NCBI RefSeq assembly: GCF_003614435.1
Contig: NZ_CP025546.1
Span: forward strand, 1,550,001-1,614,000
Origin: Mycobacterium paragordonae
GTDB taxonomy: Bacteria > Actinomycetota > Actinomycetes > Mycobacteriales > Mycobacteriaceae
DNA: 64,000 nucleotides
Direction: 5' to 3'
Part shown: piece after piece, positions 55,396-63,978 of the stretch
Layout of the letters: each line of letters begins with the position of its first letter
How positions within the stretch are numbered: the stretch's first letter is position 1
Translations under genes and position numbers: made by a program
The notes under the pieces: model-generated
Databases searched by the model: none
What the model was told of the DNA's origin: nothing
The model's input: only the letters and a program-made list of their open reading frames with translations

Positions 55396-56904
55396 ATGAC
55401 CGCATTGAGCGCCAATCTTGTTGTGGCGAAGGATCTTTACCCTGACCGCATCGCCCTGCGCTGCGACGACCTGACATTCACGTTCGCCGAGTTCCACACC
55501 GCGGCCGCGCGGGTGGCGACACTGTTGGAGCGGGCCGGCATCGAGCCCGGCGACCGGGTGGGACTGATGCTGCCCAACACCCCCGCTTACGCCATCGCGT
55601 TTTTCGGCATCATGTACCGGGGCGCCGTCGCGGTCCCGATGAACCCGTTGCTCAAGGCCCGCGAGGTCACCTACTACCTGTCCAACAGCGGTGCCACGGC
55701 GCTGTTCGCCACCCCCTCGTTCGCCGCGGAGGCAACTGCCGGCGCCGACGAGGTGGGAGCGCGATGCTGGCTCGTCGACGACGCCGCACTGGCCGGCCTG
55801 ATCGCGGAACTGCCCGTCCGGCAGAACCCGGTCCAGCGCGGTTCCGACGACGTCGCGGTCATTGTGCACACCTCCGGTACCACGGGAAAACCCAAAGGCG
55901 CCATGCTCACTCACGGCAACCTGGGCTGCAACGCGGAGGTCACGGTGCGCACGCTGGCCAAGATCACCCCGGACGACGTGGTGATGGGTTGCCTGCCGCT
56001 GTTTCACGTCTTCGGGCTGACCGGCGCGCTCAACAGTGCGGTGCTCGCGGGCGCGACGCTGACGCTCATCCCGCGTTTCGACCCACGCAAGGCCCTCGAG
56101 GTGATCGAGCGCGACGCCGTGACGGTCTTCGAGGGCGTGCCCACCATGTACTCGGCTCTGCTCGGCGCCGCCGAGTTGGCGCCCGGAGCGACGCGCAGCC
56201 TGCGCACCTGTGTTTCCGGCGGCGCGGCGCTGCCCGTTCAGGTCCTCACCGACTTCGAGAAGGCATTCGGCTGCACCGTTCTCGAAGGTTACGGGTTGTC
56301 CGAAAGCTCCTCGGCGGCCGCCTTCAACCATCCCGACCGACCGCGCAAGGCCGGATCGATCGGCACGCCGATCGACGGCGTGCAGATGCGGGTCGTCGAC
56401 CTGAACGGGGCCGAGGTCGCCCGTGGCGATACCGGTGAGATCCAGATCCGTGGGCACAACGTGATGAAGGGCTACTGGAATCTGCCGGACGCAACCCGGG
56501 CCACCATCACCGGAGACGGCTGGCTGAACACCGGCGACGTCGGACGCGTCGACGAAGACGGCTACTTCTACATCGTCGACCGGACCAAAGACCTGATCAT
56601 CCGCGGCGGCTACAACGTCTATCCCCGCGAGATCGAGGAAGTGCTCTATGAGCACCCGGCGGTCGCCGAAGCCGCCGTCGTCGGCGTTCCGCACGACTCG
56701 CTCGGCGAGGAAGTCGGAGCCGCGGTCGCCCTCAAGAAGGACGCCACGGTGACCGCCGAGCAACTGCGCGACCACGTCAAAGACCGGGTCGCCGCCTATA
56801 AATACCCGCGCATGGTCTGGCTCGTCGACGAGCTGCCCAAGGGACCGACCGGCAAGGTCCAGAAGCGCGACATCACCATCCCGACCACCGAAAGGACCCG
56901 ATAA
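55396..56904 (+). CDS. Fatty-acyl-CoA ligase (FadD family)
   Basis: AMP-forming acyl-CoA synthetase of 502 residues. The P-loop is VHTSGTTGKPKGAML (near residue 163), the adenylate motif GYGLSESS, the hinge GWLNTGDVGRVDEDGYFYIVDR, and the catalytic lysine lies in GPTGKVQKRD. The ATG at 55396 has a GGAGG site; the upstream part of the frame is rejected. Three bases separate it from phaC. It probably activates fatty acids or 3-hydroxy acids for polymer synthesis or for use after depolymerisation. Confidence 0.92.
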   Translation: MTALSANLVVAKDLYPDRIALRCDDLTFTFAEFHTAAARVATLLERAGIEPGDRVGLMLPNTPAYAIAFFGIMYRGAVAVPMNPLLKAREVTYYLSNSGATALFATPSFAAEATAGADEVGARCWLVDDAALAGLIAELPVRQNPVQRGSDDVAVIVHTSGTTGKPKGAMLTHGNLGCNAEVTVRTLAKITPDDVVMGCLPLFHVFGLTGALNSAVLAGATLTLIPRFDPRKALEVIERDAVTVFEGVPTMYSALLGAAELAPGATRSLRTCVSGGAALPVQVLTDFEKAFGCTVLEGYGLSESSSAAAFNHPDRPRKAGSIGTPIDGVQMRVVDLNGAEVARGDTGEIQIRGHNVMKGYWNLPDATRATITGDGWLNTGDVGRVDEDGYFYIVDRTKDLIIRGGYNVYPREIEEVLYEHPAVAEAAVVGVPHDSLGEEVGAAVALKKDATVTAEQLRDHVKDRVAAYKYPRMVWLVDELPKGPTGKVQKRDITIPTTERTR

Positions 56905-56907
56905 CCC

Positions 56908-58596
56908 ATGGCCGCGCAACCCAAACCAGACGAACTGGCCGCACCCCTGGACCTGTTGCTCACCAGCGCCACCCGGCCCTTCTTTAGCCGGATGCTGCCC
57001 GACGCCACCTGGGCGCGCGTCGCCGCGAACCTGGCGCAACAGCCGGGCGCCGTCGCGGACCGGGTCGGCACGCTGACCCGCGAGCTCGGCAACATCACCG
57101 CGGGCAAGTCGCATCGCGCTCCGGCGCGTGCCGACAAACGGTTCAGTGATCCTGCGTGGCAGGACAATCCGTTGCTGCACCGAATCATGCAGGCCTACCT
57201 GGCCGGGGCGGAGACCGCCGAGGGCCTGCTCGGCGACGCCGCACTCGACTGGCGCGACCAGGAGAAGATGCAGTTCGTCCTGGACAACCTGGTCGAGGGC
57301 CTCGCGCCCAGCAACAATCCGCTGCTCAGCCCACTCGGCTGGAAAGCCCTGATCGACACCGGCGGCCTGAGCGCCGTACGGGGCCTGAAAGCCTTTGCCC
57401 GCGACATGCTTTCGAAGCCGCGGGTGCCGGCGATGGTAGAGCCGGACGCCTATGTTGTCGGCGAGACCGTGGCCGTCACAAAGGGCGCCGTGGTGCTGCA
57501 AACGGCGATGTTCGAGCTGATCCAGTACGCCCCGCAGACCGCGAAGGTGCGGGAGACTCCGCTGCTCTTGGTGCCGCCGGTGATCAATAAGTACTACGTC
57601 ATGGACATCGCGCCGGGGCGCAGCATGATCGAATATTTCGTCGCGCAGGGTCAGCAGGTGTTCGTCATGTCGTGGCGCAATCCGCAAGCGCGGCATCGGG
57701 ACTGGGGTTTCGACGCCTACGGCGCGGCGATCATCGATGCGATGGACGCGGTGCAGAAGATTGCCGGCACCGACAGCACCCATCTGCTGGCGACCTGCTC
57801 GGGCGGCATCCTTGCGGCCATGACGGCTGCCCATCTGGCCGACATCGGGGAGGGCGACCGGGTTGCGGGCCTGACTCTGGCGGTCACGGTGCTGGACGAG
57901 ACCCGGGCCGGATTCGCCGCGGCGGCGATGAGCGACCGCGCGGCGCAGGCCGCGATCAGGGTGTCGGCCAAGAAGGGCTTCCTGGACGGACGCGACATGG
58001 CCGAGATGTTCGCCTGGCTGCGTCCCACCGACCTGGTGTGGCGGTATGTGGTGAACAACTATGTGCAGGGCCGCAAACCGGCCGCGTTCGATGTGTTGTT
58101 CTGGAACGCCGACACCACCCGGATGGCTGCCGCACTGCACCGCGACATGGTGCTGATGGGTCTGCACAACGCGCTGCTCACCCCCGGCGCGGTCAGCATG
58201 CTGGGCAGTCCGGTCGACCTCGGCAAGATCACGTCGGACGCCTACGTGATCGGCGGCGTCGCCGACCACATCTCCCCGTGGCAGGCCACCTACCGCAGCG
58301 CGCGTCTGCTGGGCAGCAAGGACAACAGTTACGTGCTGTCCACCAGCGGTCACATCGCGGCCCTGGTCAACCCGCCCGGCAACCCCAAGGCTTCCTACCG
58401 CGTCGGCCCGGTCGGCGACGAGGACCCGCAGCAGTGGCTGGGCGCCGCCGAGAAGTTCGCCGACTCCTGGTGGCCGCATTACGTCGCTTGGCTGGCGCAG
58501 CGCAGCGGTCCGGAGGTGGACGCACCCAAAGCCCTTGGTGGAGAGAATCTTCCGCCGCTGGGGCCGGCACCCGGCAGTTATGTGATGGAGAAATGA
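56908..58596 (+). CDS. phaC: Polyhydroxyalkanoate synthase (PhaC-like)
   Basis: Polymerises 3-hydroxyacyl-CoA into polyhydroxyalkanoate. The 562 residues have the lipase-like box ATCSGG with C297 as nucleophile. The acid lies in VIGGVADHISPW and the histidine in STSGHIAALVNPP. The N-terminal domain (about 1-200) includes FSDPAWQDNPLLHRIMQAYLA, a PhaC hallmark. The ATG follows fadD by three bases. The stop overlaps the phaZ-like ATG, so fadD-phaC-phaZ is one operon. Class I/II cannot be told from the sequence alone. Confidence 0.93.
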   Translation: MAAQPKPDELAAPLDLLLTSATRPFFSRMLPDATWARVAANLAQQPGAVADRVGTLTRELGNITAGKSHRAPARADKRFSDPAWQDNPLLHRIMQAYLAGAETAEGLLGDAALDWRDQEKMQFVLDNLVEGLAPSNNPLLSPLGWKALIDTGGLSAVRGLKAFARDMLSKPRVPAMVEPDAYVVGETVAVTKGAVVLQTAMFELIQYAPQTAKVRETPLLLVPPVINKYYVMDIAPGRSMIEYFVAQGQQVFVMSWRNPQARHRDWGFDAYGAAIIDAMDAVQKIAGTDSTHLLATCSGGILAAMTAAHLADIGEGDRVAGLTLAVTVLDETRAGFAAAAMSDRAAQAAIRVSAKKGFLDGRDMAEMFAWLRPTDLVWRYVVNNYVQGRKPAAFDVLFWNADTTRMAAALHRDMVLMGLHNALLTPGAVSMLGSPVDLGKITSDAYVIGGVADHISPWQATYRSARLLGSKDNSYVLSTSGHIAALVNPPGNPKASYRVGPVGDEDPQQWLGAAEKFADSWWPHYVAWLAQRSGPEVDAPKALGGENLPPLGPAPGSYVMEK

Positions 58597-59393
58597 GTCA
58601 CTACGTCACAGCCGGCGGTCAGCGCATCCGGGTCGAGGTGCGGCCCGGTATCGGGGTGCCGCTGGTGCTGTGCAACGGCATCGGTGCCAGCCTCGAAGTG
58701 CTGGACCCGCTGGCGGACCAATTGAGTTGTCCGGTGGTCAGATTCGATGTCCCGGGCACCGGCGGCTCGCCGACGTCGCCGCTGCCCTACGGCTTCCCCT
58801 ATCTGGCCTGGGTGCTGGGCCGGGTGCTGACGAAGCTGGGCATCGGCGTGGTGGACGTGCTCGGGTTGTCCTGGGGCGGTGCCCTGGCGCAGCAGTTCGC
58901 GTTCCAGAATCCACGCCGGTGCCGGCGTCTGATACTGGTGGCGACCGGGACGGGCGCGCTGATGGTGCCGGCCCACCCGCGGGTACTGGCGAAAATGGTT
59001 ACCCCGCGCCGTTTCTCGGATCCCGGCTATGCCGGGCTCATTGCCGGTGAGCTGTACGGTGGCACCGTCCGCACCCACGGCGAGGACGTGGCGCAGCTTT
59101 TCGTCAAGCAGTTGCATGCCGGCTCGAAGATCGGCTACCTGCACCAGCTGCTCGCCGGATCGGTGTGGACCAGTCTGTTCGCCCTGCGTGCGGTGCGTCA
59201 GCAGACATTGATCGTGGCGGGTACCGACGACCCGATCATCCCGGTGGTCAACGCGCACATCATGCACCGGTTGCTGCCGCATTCGCGTCTGCACCTGCAC
59301 TCCGGCGGGCATATCGACGTGGTGCACAACGCGCCCGAACTGGCGCCGGTCATCGAGCGGTTCCTGACCGCTACGCCTGGATCGACGCCGTGA
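58593..59393 (+). CDS. Alpha/beta hydrolase, PHA depolymerase-like (PhaZ)
   Basis: Alpha/beta hydrolase of 266 residues resembling the intracellular medium-chain PHA depolymerases of Pseudomonas. Shared features are VLGLSWGGALAQQFA (nucleophile elbow, Ser near residue 94), LILVATGTGALMVPAHPRVL and the later TLIVAGTDDPIIPVVNA (acid) and GGHIDVVH (His). The ATG overlaps the phaC stop (ATGA). The operon order synthase-depolymerase supports polymer recycling, though the real substrate is untested. The 3' end overlaps the convergent ybaK by 23 bases. Confidence 0.85.
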   Translation: MSHYVTAGGQRIRVEVRPGIGVPLVLCNGIGASLEVLDPLADQLSCPVVRFDVPGTGGSPTSPLPYGFPYLAWVLGRVLTKLGIGVVDVLGLSWGGALAQQFAFQNPRRCRRLILVATGTGALMVPAHPRVLAKMVTPRRFSDPGYAGLIAGELYGGTVRTHGEDVAQLFVKQLHAGSKIGYLHQLLAGSVWTSLFALRAVRQQTLIVAGTDDPIIPVVNAHIMHRLLPHSRLHLHSGGHIDVVHNAPELAPVIERFLTATPGSTP

Positions 59394-59859
59394 CCGCGTT
59401 CGTCAACCGGATCAGGTCCTGCGGTGACACCCCGACGTCCCAGCCGCGCCGGCCCGCGCTGCAGTACATCGTTTCCCAGGCCAGCGCGCCCGAATCGAGC
59501 ACGGTGGGCAGCCGCTTGCGCTGCCCGAAGGGCGAGACGGCGCCCAGCACATAGCCGGTCGTTCGTTCGGCGACAGCGGGGTCGGCCATGGCGGCTTTAC
59601 CGACGCCCAGCGCCGCAGCCGCTGCCTTCAACGACAGCTTCGCGGACGCCGGCACGATCGCCACCGCCAGACCGCCCGGCACCTCGATGATCAGTGTCTT
59701 GTAAATCTGTTCTGCCGCAATGCCTTCCGATTCGGTCAGCGCGCTGACCGCCTCGGCGCCGAACGAGCGTTCGCGGGAGTCGTGGTCGTACTTCACCACC
59801 TCGTGCGGCACACCGGCTTTGGCCAGTGCCGCCAGAGCCGGTGTCGCGGCAGCAGCCAC
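59371..59859 (-). CDS. ybaK: YbaK/EbsC-type Cys-tRNA(Pro) deacylase
   Basis: Editing-domain protein of 162 residues that hydrolyses mischarged Cys-tRNA(Pro). It has the family pattern ALAKAGVPHEVVKYDHD at the N terminus, QIYKTLIIEV (invariant lysine), GLAVAIVPASAKLSLKAAAAALG and TGYVLGAVSPFGQRKRLPTVLD, with LIRLTNA at the end. The GTG whose first base is 59859 begins one base after the SDR stop. M. tuberculosis has this gene split as Rv3224A/Rv3224B; here it is whole. Confidence 0.9.
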   Translation of the reverse strand: MAAAATPALAALAKAGVPHEVVKYDHDSRERSFGAEAVSALTESEGIAAEQIYKTLIIEVPGGLAVAIVPASAKLSLKAAAAALGVGKAAMADPAVAERTTGYVLGAVSPFGQRKRLPTVLDSGALAWETMYCSAGRRGWDVGVSPQDLIRLTNAVTASIQA

Positions 59860-59860
59860 G

Positions 59861-60709
59861 TCAGGGCTGGGAGTACCCCGGCGGGTTGACGCCGTCCACC
59901 CAGAAGTCGACACCGAGTTTCCCGCCGGGAACGCAGTCGTAGACCGACAGGTCGCTGACGCCGGACTCGAGGAGCACGTCCTCGCACAGCGCCATGTTGC
60001 CGGTGTACTCCCGGGACGGCTTGTTGAGGATGACGTAGGCGGCGTCGGAGTACACCTCGGGCTTGCGGGCACGAGCCATCGCCTCGTCGCCGCCGAGCAG
60101 GTTCTGCACCGCTGCGGTGGCGACCAGGGTGCGCGGCCACAGCGTGTTCGACGCGATGCCCTCGTCGCGCATCTCCTCGGCGATTCCCAACGCGCACAAC
60201 GTCATACCGAATTTGGCCATCATGTACGCCGTCGGCTTCAGCCACTCCTTGCCGAGCAGCACCGGGGGCGACAGCGTCAGGATGTGCGGGTTCTCGCGGC
60301 CCTTCAGATGCGGGAGGCAGGCCTGCGACACGGCGTAGGTGCCGCGCACCTGGATGCCGTTCATCAGGTCGAAGCGCTTCATCGGCACCTCGAGAATCGA
60401 GCCCAGGTTGATGGCCGAGGCGTTGTTGACGCAGATGTCGATGCCGCCGAACTGCTCGACGGTCTTGGCGACGGCGGACTCCACCGAATCCGGGTCCCGA
60501 ACGTCCCCGACGATCGGCAGGGCCTGTCCGCCCGCTTCCTCCAGCTCCTTGGCGGCGGTGTACACCGTGCCGGGAAGCTTGGGGTGCGGCTCGGCCGTCT
60601 TGGCGATCAGGGCGATGTTGGCGCCGTCTTGAGCGGCGCGTTTGGCGATCGCCAGGCCGATACCGCGGCTGGCGCCGGAGATGAACATGGTTTTGCCGTT
60701 AAGGGACAT
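59861..60709 (-). CDS. Short-chain dehydrogenase/reductase (Rv3224-like, HSDL2-type)
   Basis: NAD(P)-dependent SDR of 282 residues, the same length as I recall for Rv3224. It has the cofactor motif FISGASRGIG near residue 10, NNASAIN, and the catalytic Tyr-x-x-x-Lys in AYMMAKFGM. A C-terminal extension of HSDL2-like type contains GKLGVDFWVDGVNPPGYSQ. The ATG at 60709 starts MSLNGKTMFISG; an upstream extension is rejected. It forms a minus-strand operon with ybaK and is divergent from sigH, as in M. tuberculosis, where the pair is linked to the SigH response. Confidence 0.9.
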   Translation of the reverse strand: MSLNGKTMFISGASRGIGLAIAKRAAQDGANIALIAKTAEPHPKLPGTVYTAAKELEEAGGQALPIVGDVRDPDSVESAVAKTVEQFGGIDICVNNASAINLGSILEVPMKRFDLMNGIQVRGTYAVSQACLPHLKGRENPHILTLSPPVLLGKEWLKPTAYMMAKFGMTLCALGIAEEMRDEGIASNTLWPRTLVATAAVQNLLGGDEAMARARKPEVYSDAAYVILNKPSREYTGNMALCEDVLLESGVSDLSVYDCVPGGKLGVDFWVDGVNPPGYSQP

Positions 60710-60762
60710 GGCCGTCACATTAACGCCACGTGCCATTGGGCCCGACCGCGGGATCACAGGCC

Positions 60763-60789
60763 GGAAATAGCGCGCCCGAAATTGCCGTT
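60763..60789 (+). promoter_or_regulatory. SigH-type (autoregulatory) promoter candidate
   Basis: GGAA at 60763-60766 and CGTT at 60786-60789 are 19 bases apart, fitting the known SigH promoter pattern GGAA-N16-20-CGTT. It faces sigH and starts transcription about 50 bases before the GTG at 60848. Autoregulation of SigH is known in mycobacteria. Confidence 0.6.
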
Positions 60790-60847
60790 ATGTGAGGCGG
60801 TGACTGCACGGTTTGGTGGCGGCCTTTAGATTGAAGGAGGGAGTTCG

Positions 60848-61621
60848 GTGTCAACTGCGACGAGCCTCTTGGGTGCGGAGCGGTTGGATCGCTTCCTTGC
60901 GAGTCCGGAAGCGTGGTTTGCGCGCTCCGGTGGCGCCGCAACCGAAGGGACCGTGTTAATCAAGATGGCCGACATCGATGGCGAGACCGGGCTCGACGGT
61001 GCCGCGAAGGGGCCGCTCAAGCCTGACGAGTCCGACGCCGAGCTGACGGCGCGCTTCGAGCGCGACGCGATTCCGCTGCTCGACCAGCTCTATGGTGGTG
61101 CGCTGCGCATGACGCGCAATCCGGCCGACGCCGAGGATCTGCTGCAGGAGACGATGGTGAAGGCGTACGCCGGATTCCGGTCCTTCCGCGAAGGCACCAA
61201 CCTCAAGGCGTGGCTCTACCGGATTCTGACCAACACCTACATCAACAGCTACCGCAAGAAGCAGCGGCAGCCGTCGGAGTATCCGACCGAGGAGATCACC
61301 GACTGGCAGCTGGCGGCCAACGCCGAGCACACCTCGACCGGATTGCGGTCGGCCGAGGTGGAGGCGCTCGAGGCGCTGCCCGATACCGAGATCAAAGAGG
61401 CACTTCAAGCGCTGCCGGAAGAGTTCCGGATGGCCGTTTACTACGCGGACGTCGAAGGTTTTCCGTATAAAGAGATCGCCGAGATCATGGGCACCCCGAT
61501 CGGTACCGTGATGTCCCGGCTGCACAGGGGCCGCCGTCAGTTGCGCGAATTGCTGGCTGACGTGGCCAAGGATCGTGGTTTCACCCGCGGTGAGCAGGCA
61601 CACGAGGAGGTGTCGTCATGA
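60848..61621 (+). CDS. sigH: ECF sigma factor SigH, long form
   Basis: Oxidative- and heat-stress sigma factor (SigR homologue). Region 2 (about 80-150) has [19 protein letters not shown] and [21 protein letters not shown]; region 4 (about 190-240) has [45 protein letters not shown]. From GTG 60848, with AAGGAGG at 60834-60840, it has 257 residues. From ATG 60965 it has 218, close to the 216-residue M. tuberculosis form. Only the upstream start has a strong ribosome site. Streptomyces SigR has an analogous unstable long isoform. The stop overlaps the rshA ATG. Confidence 0.92.
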   Translation: MSTATSLLGAERLDRFLASPEAWFARSGGAATEGTVLIKMADIDGETGLDGAAKGPLKPDESDAELTARFERDAIPLLDQLYGGALRMTRNPADAEDLLQETMVKAYAGFRSFREGTNLKAWLYRILTNTYINSYRKKQRQPSEYPTEEITDWQLAANAEHTSTGLRSAEVEALEALPDTEIKEALQALPEEFRMAVYYADVEGFPYKEIAEIMGTPIGTVMSRLHRGRRQLRELLADVAKDRGFTRGEQAHEEVSS

Positions 61622-61917
61622 GTGAGTCCTGCGGCCGACCCAGCGAGCACGACGACCACGGTGCCTTCGGCTGTGCCGAGGTGATCGCCGAGGTATGGAC
61701 GCTGCTCGACGGCGAATGCACCCCGGAGAAGAAGGAAAGCCTGCGCCGGCACCTCGAGGCATGCCCCGGGTGCTTCCAGCACTACGGCATCGAGGAGCGG
61801 CTCAAAGCGCTGATCGCGACCAAATGCAGCGGTGAAAAGGCGCCCGACAGCCTGCGCGAGCGGCTGCGGCTGGAAATCCGCCAGACCACGATCGTCCGGG
61901 GAGAGTTTCAGGGCTGA
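61618..61917 (+). CDS. rshA: Anti-sigma factor RshA
   Basis: Zinc-binding redox anti-sigma factor of 99 residues that holds SigH inactive until thiols are oxidised. The ZAS motif HLEACPGC (HxxxCxxC) is near residues 45-52, with preceding Cys/His ligands in [21 protein letters not shown]. The ATGA overlap with sigH couples the two proteins at near-equal amounts. The C-terminal helix [13 protein letters not shown] fits the family. Confidence 0.95.
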   Translation: MSESCGRPSEHDDHGAFGCAEVIAEVWTLLDGECTPEKKESLRRHLEACPGCFQHYGIEERLKALIATKCSGEKAPDSLRERLRLEIRQTTIVRGEFQG

Positions 61918-61933
61918 CGGTCAGGCTTCAGGG

Positions 61934-62008
61934 TCAGGCGTTGGGGCGCTTGCCGTGGTTGGCCTTGCTGTGCTTACGGTCACGCTTCTTGCGGCCACGC
62001 TTGGCCAT
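61934..62008 (-). CDS. 50S ribosomal protein bL37 (24 residues)
   Basis: A 75-base gene encodes MAKRGRKKRDRKHSKANHGK followed by RPNA. This Lys/Arg-rich 24-mer corresponds to bL37, the small protein found in the large subunit of mycobacterial ribosomes. A GAGG site lies eight bases before the ATG (first base 62008). It is antisense and convergent with rshA, 16 bases from its stop, and divergent from the biotinylated-protein gene. Easily missed because it is so short. Confidence 0.9.
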   Translation of the reverse strand: MAKRGRKKRDRKHSKANHGKRPNA

Positions 62009-62181
62009 GATGGAACCTCGTTTCGTCCGGGAATCGTCAATGCAGGCGGCGCAGGGGCCGCGCAGTTACTCACCAGTGTCTCATGCGACCGGCGACGCGC
62101 CCTCATTAGGCCGCGCGGCGTTACCCCTAACGGCCTTATGGTTCGATATACGCAGAATCGGCCGAAACGAGTGGGGTGATG

Positions 62182-62397
62182 ATGTCCGAGGAGGTCCGCG
62201 CCGAGATCGTGGCCAGCGTGCTCGAAGTCGTGGTCACAGAAGGCGACCAAATCGGCCAGGGTGACGTCGTGGTGCTGCTGGAATCCATGAAGATGGAGAT
62301 CCCGGTCCTGGCCGAGGTCGCCGGAACCATCAGCCAGGTGAGCGTGGCCGTCGGCGATGTGATCCAGGCCGGCGACCTCATTGCCGTGATCAGCTAG
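62182..62397 (+). CDS. Biotin/lipoyl attachment domain protein (TB7.3-like)
   Basis: Stand-alone biotinyl domain of 71 residues (Rv3221c/TB7.3 counterpart). The biotinylated lysine is in ESMKMEIPV near residue 38. The sequence is the whole beta-sandwich of a BCCP domain without a carboxylase attached. It may act as a biotin carrier for a separate acyl-CoA carboxylase. ATG 62182 gives the expected 71 residues; ATG 62179 and GTG 62176 are close alternatives. Confidence 0.93.
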   Translation: MSEEVRAEIVASVLEVVVTEGDQIGQGDVVVLLESMKMEIPVLAEVAGTISQVSVAVGDVIQAGDLIAVIS

Positions 62398-62419
62398 CCG
62401 TTGGGCGCCACTTACCTGC

Positions 62420-63922
62420 ATGTCCACTCTCGGTAACCTGCTCGCCGAGCACACGGTTCTGCCCGGCAATGCCGTCGATCACCTGCATGCCGTGGTGGGG
62501 GAGTGGCAGTTGCTGGCCGACCTGTCCTTCGCCGACTACCTGATGTGGGTGCGCCGGGACGACGGCGTGCTGGTGTGCGTGGCGCAGTGTCGGCCCAACA
62601 CCGCGCCCACGGTCCTGCAGACCGACGCGGTGGGCAGCGTGGTATCGGCCGACCGGTTGCCGCTGGTCGCCGAAACCTTCAGCTCACGGGTCACGATCTT
62701 GGAAAGCGAAGCGGCAGAGAGCCGTTCGTGGCAGCTGCCCGGCCCCAACATCGCGGCTTCCCCGGTGCGTTACGGCGGCCAGGTGGTGGCGGTGCTCACC
62801 CAGCACCAGACCGAGCTGGTCGCCCAGCGCATGCCCGGCCACCTGGAAACGGCCTATCGCGAATGCGCCGTCGACCTGCTGCACATGATCGCCGAAGGTA
62901 CCTTTCCCGACGTCGGCGACGTCGCCATGTCCCGCTCGACGCCGCGCGCGGGTGACGGCTTCATCCGGCTCGACGTGGAGGGCGTCGTCGCCTACGCCAG
63001 CCCCAACGCGCTGTCGGCCTATCACCGGATGGGCCTGACGAGTGAGCTGGAGGGGCACAACCTCATCAAGGTCACCCGGCCTCTCATCTCGGACCCGTTC
63101 GAGGCGCAGGAGGTGGCCGAACACGTGCTCAACCTGCTGGCCGGCGGGTCGAGCATGCGTATGGAGGTGGACGCCGGCGGTGCCACCGTGCTGCTGCGGA
63201 CGCTGCCGCTGGTGGTCCACGGTGAGAACGTGGGCGCGGCGATTCTGATCCGGGACGTCACCGAGGTGAAGCGGCGCGACCGCGCGCTGATATCCAAGGA
63301 CGCCACGATCCGCGAAATTCACCACCGGGTGAAGAACAACCTGCAGACCGTCGCGGCGCTGCTGCGGCTGCAGGCCCGCCGCACCGTCAACGCTGAGGGC
63401 CGGGAGGCCCTGATCGAATCGGTGCGCCGGGTGTCCTCGATTGCGCTGGTACACGACGCACTGTCCATGTCGGTGGACGAGCAGGTGAACCTGGACGAGG
63501 TCATCGACCGGATCCTGCCGATCATGAACGACGTGGCCTCGGTGGACCGGCCGATCCGGATCAACCGGGTGGGCGACCTGGGGGTGCTGGACTCCGACCG
63601 GGCGACGGCGCTGATCATGGTGATCACCGAACTGGTGCAGAACGCTATCGAGCATGCGTTCGATCCGACGGCCACCGGTGGATCGGTGACCATTCGCGCC
63701 GAGCGTTCGGCACGCTGGCTGGACGTCGTGGTGCACGACGACGGGCGTGGTCTGCCCGAGGGATTCAGCCTGGAAAAGTCGGACAGCCTGGGGCTGCAGA
63801 TCGTGCGGACATTGGTGTCCGCGGAACTGGACGGCTCCCTGGGAATGCGGGAAGGCCCGGACCGCGGAACCGATGTGGTGCTGCGGGTTCCGATCGGCCG
63901 CATGGGGCGGTTACTGGTGTGA
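62420..63922 (+). CDS. pdtaS: Sensor histidine kinase PdtaS
   Basis: Cytosolic histidine kinase of 500 residues (Rv3220c counterpart), partner of the RNA-binding antiterminator PdtaR. An N-terminal GAF domain (about 1-150) and a PAS domain (about 170-285) precede a HisKA_2-type kinase: the phospho-acceptor region is REIHHRVKNNLQTVAALLRLQARR, near residue 300. The ATPase boxes are ELVQNAIEHAF and DDGRGLP. No membrane segment is seen. It follows the biotinylated protein by 22 bases and ends at a strong hairpin. Confidence 0.95.
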   Translation: MSTLGNLLAEHTVLPGNAVDHLHAVVGEWQLLADLSFADYLMWVRRDDGVLVCVAQCRPNTAPTVLQTDAVGSVVSADRLPLVAETFSSRVTILESEAAESRSWQLPGPNIAASPVRYGGQVVAVLTQHQTELVAQRMPGHLETAYRECAVDLLHMIAEGTFPDVGDVAMSRSTPRAGDGFIRLDVEGVVAYASPNALSAYHRMGLTSELEGHNLIKVTRPLISDPFEAQEVAEHVLNLLAGGSSMRMEVDAGGATVLLRTLPLVVHGENVGAAILIRDVTEVKRRDRALISKDATIREIHHRVKNNLQTVAALLRLQARRTVNAEGREALIESVRRVSSIALVHDALSMSVDEQVNLDEVIDRILPIMNDVASVDRPIRINRVGDLGVLDSDRATALIMVITELVQNAIEHAFDPTATGGSVTIRAERSARWLDVVVHDDGRGLPEGFSLEKSDSLGLQIVRTLVSAELDGSLGMREGPDRGTDVVLRVPIGRMGRLLV

Positions 63923-63928
63923 GCGCGC

Positions 63929-63964
63929 AGCAATACGGCCCCGATTTCTCGGGGCCGTATTGCT
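63929..63964. terminator. Strong bidirectional terminator hairpin
   Basis: The arms at 63929-63944 and 63949-63964 are a perfect 16-base inverted repeat (AGCAATACGGCCCCGA / TCGGGGCCGTATTGCT) with a TTTC loop. It lies between the convergent pdtaS and whiB1 genes, so it can end both transcripts. It lacks a long T tract, as is usual in mycobacteria. Confidence 0.9.
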
Positions 63965-63978
63965 ACTTAGCTGAGTTG

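Noticed and set aside
54073..58479. A stop-free minus-strand frame of 1468 codons opposite fadD and phaC
   Set aside because: Only the last 396 codons resemble a protein family (PucR-type). The rest is antisense to well-supported genes and has Arg/Val/Asp-rich composition typical of high-GC shadow frames.
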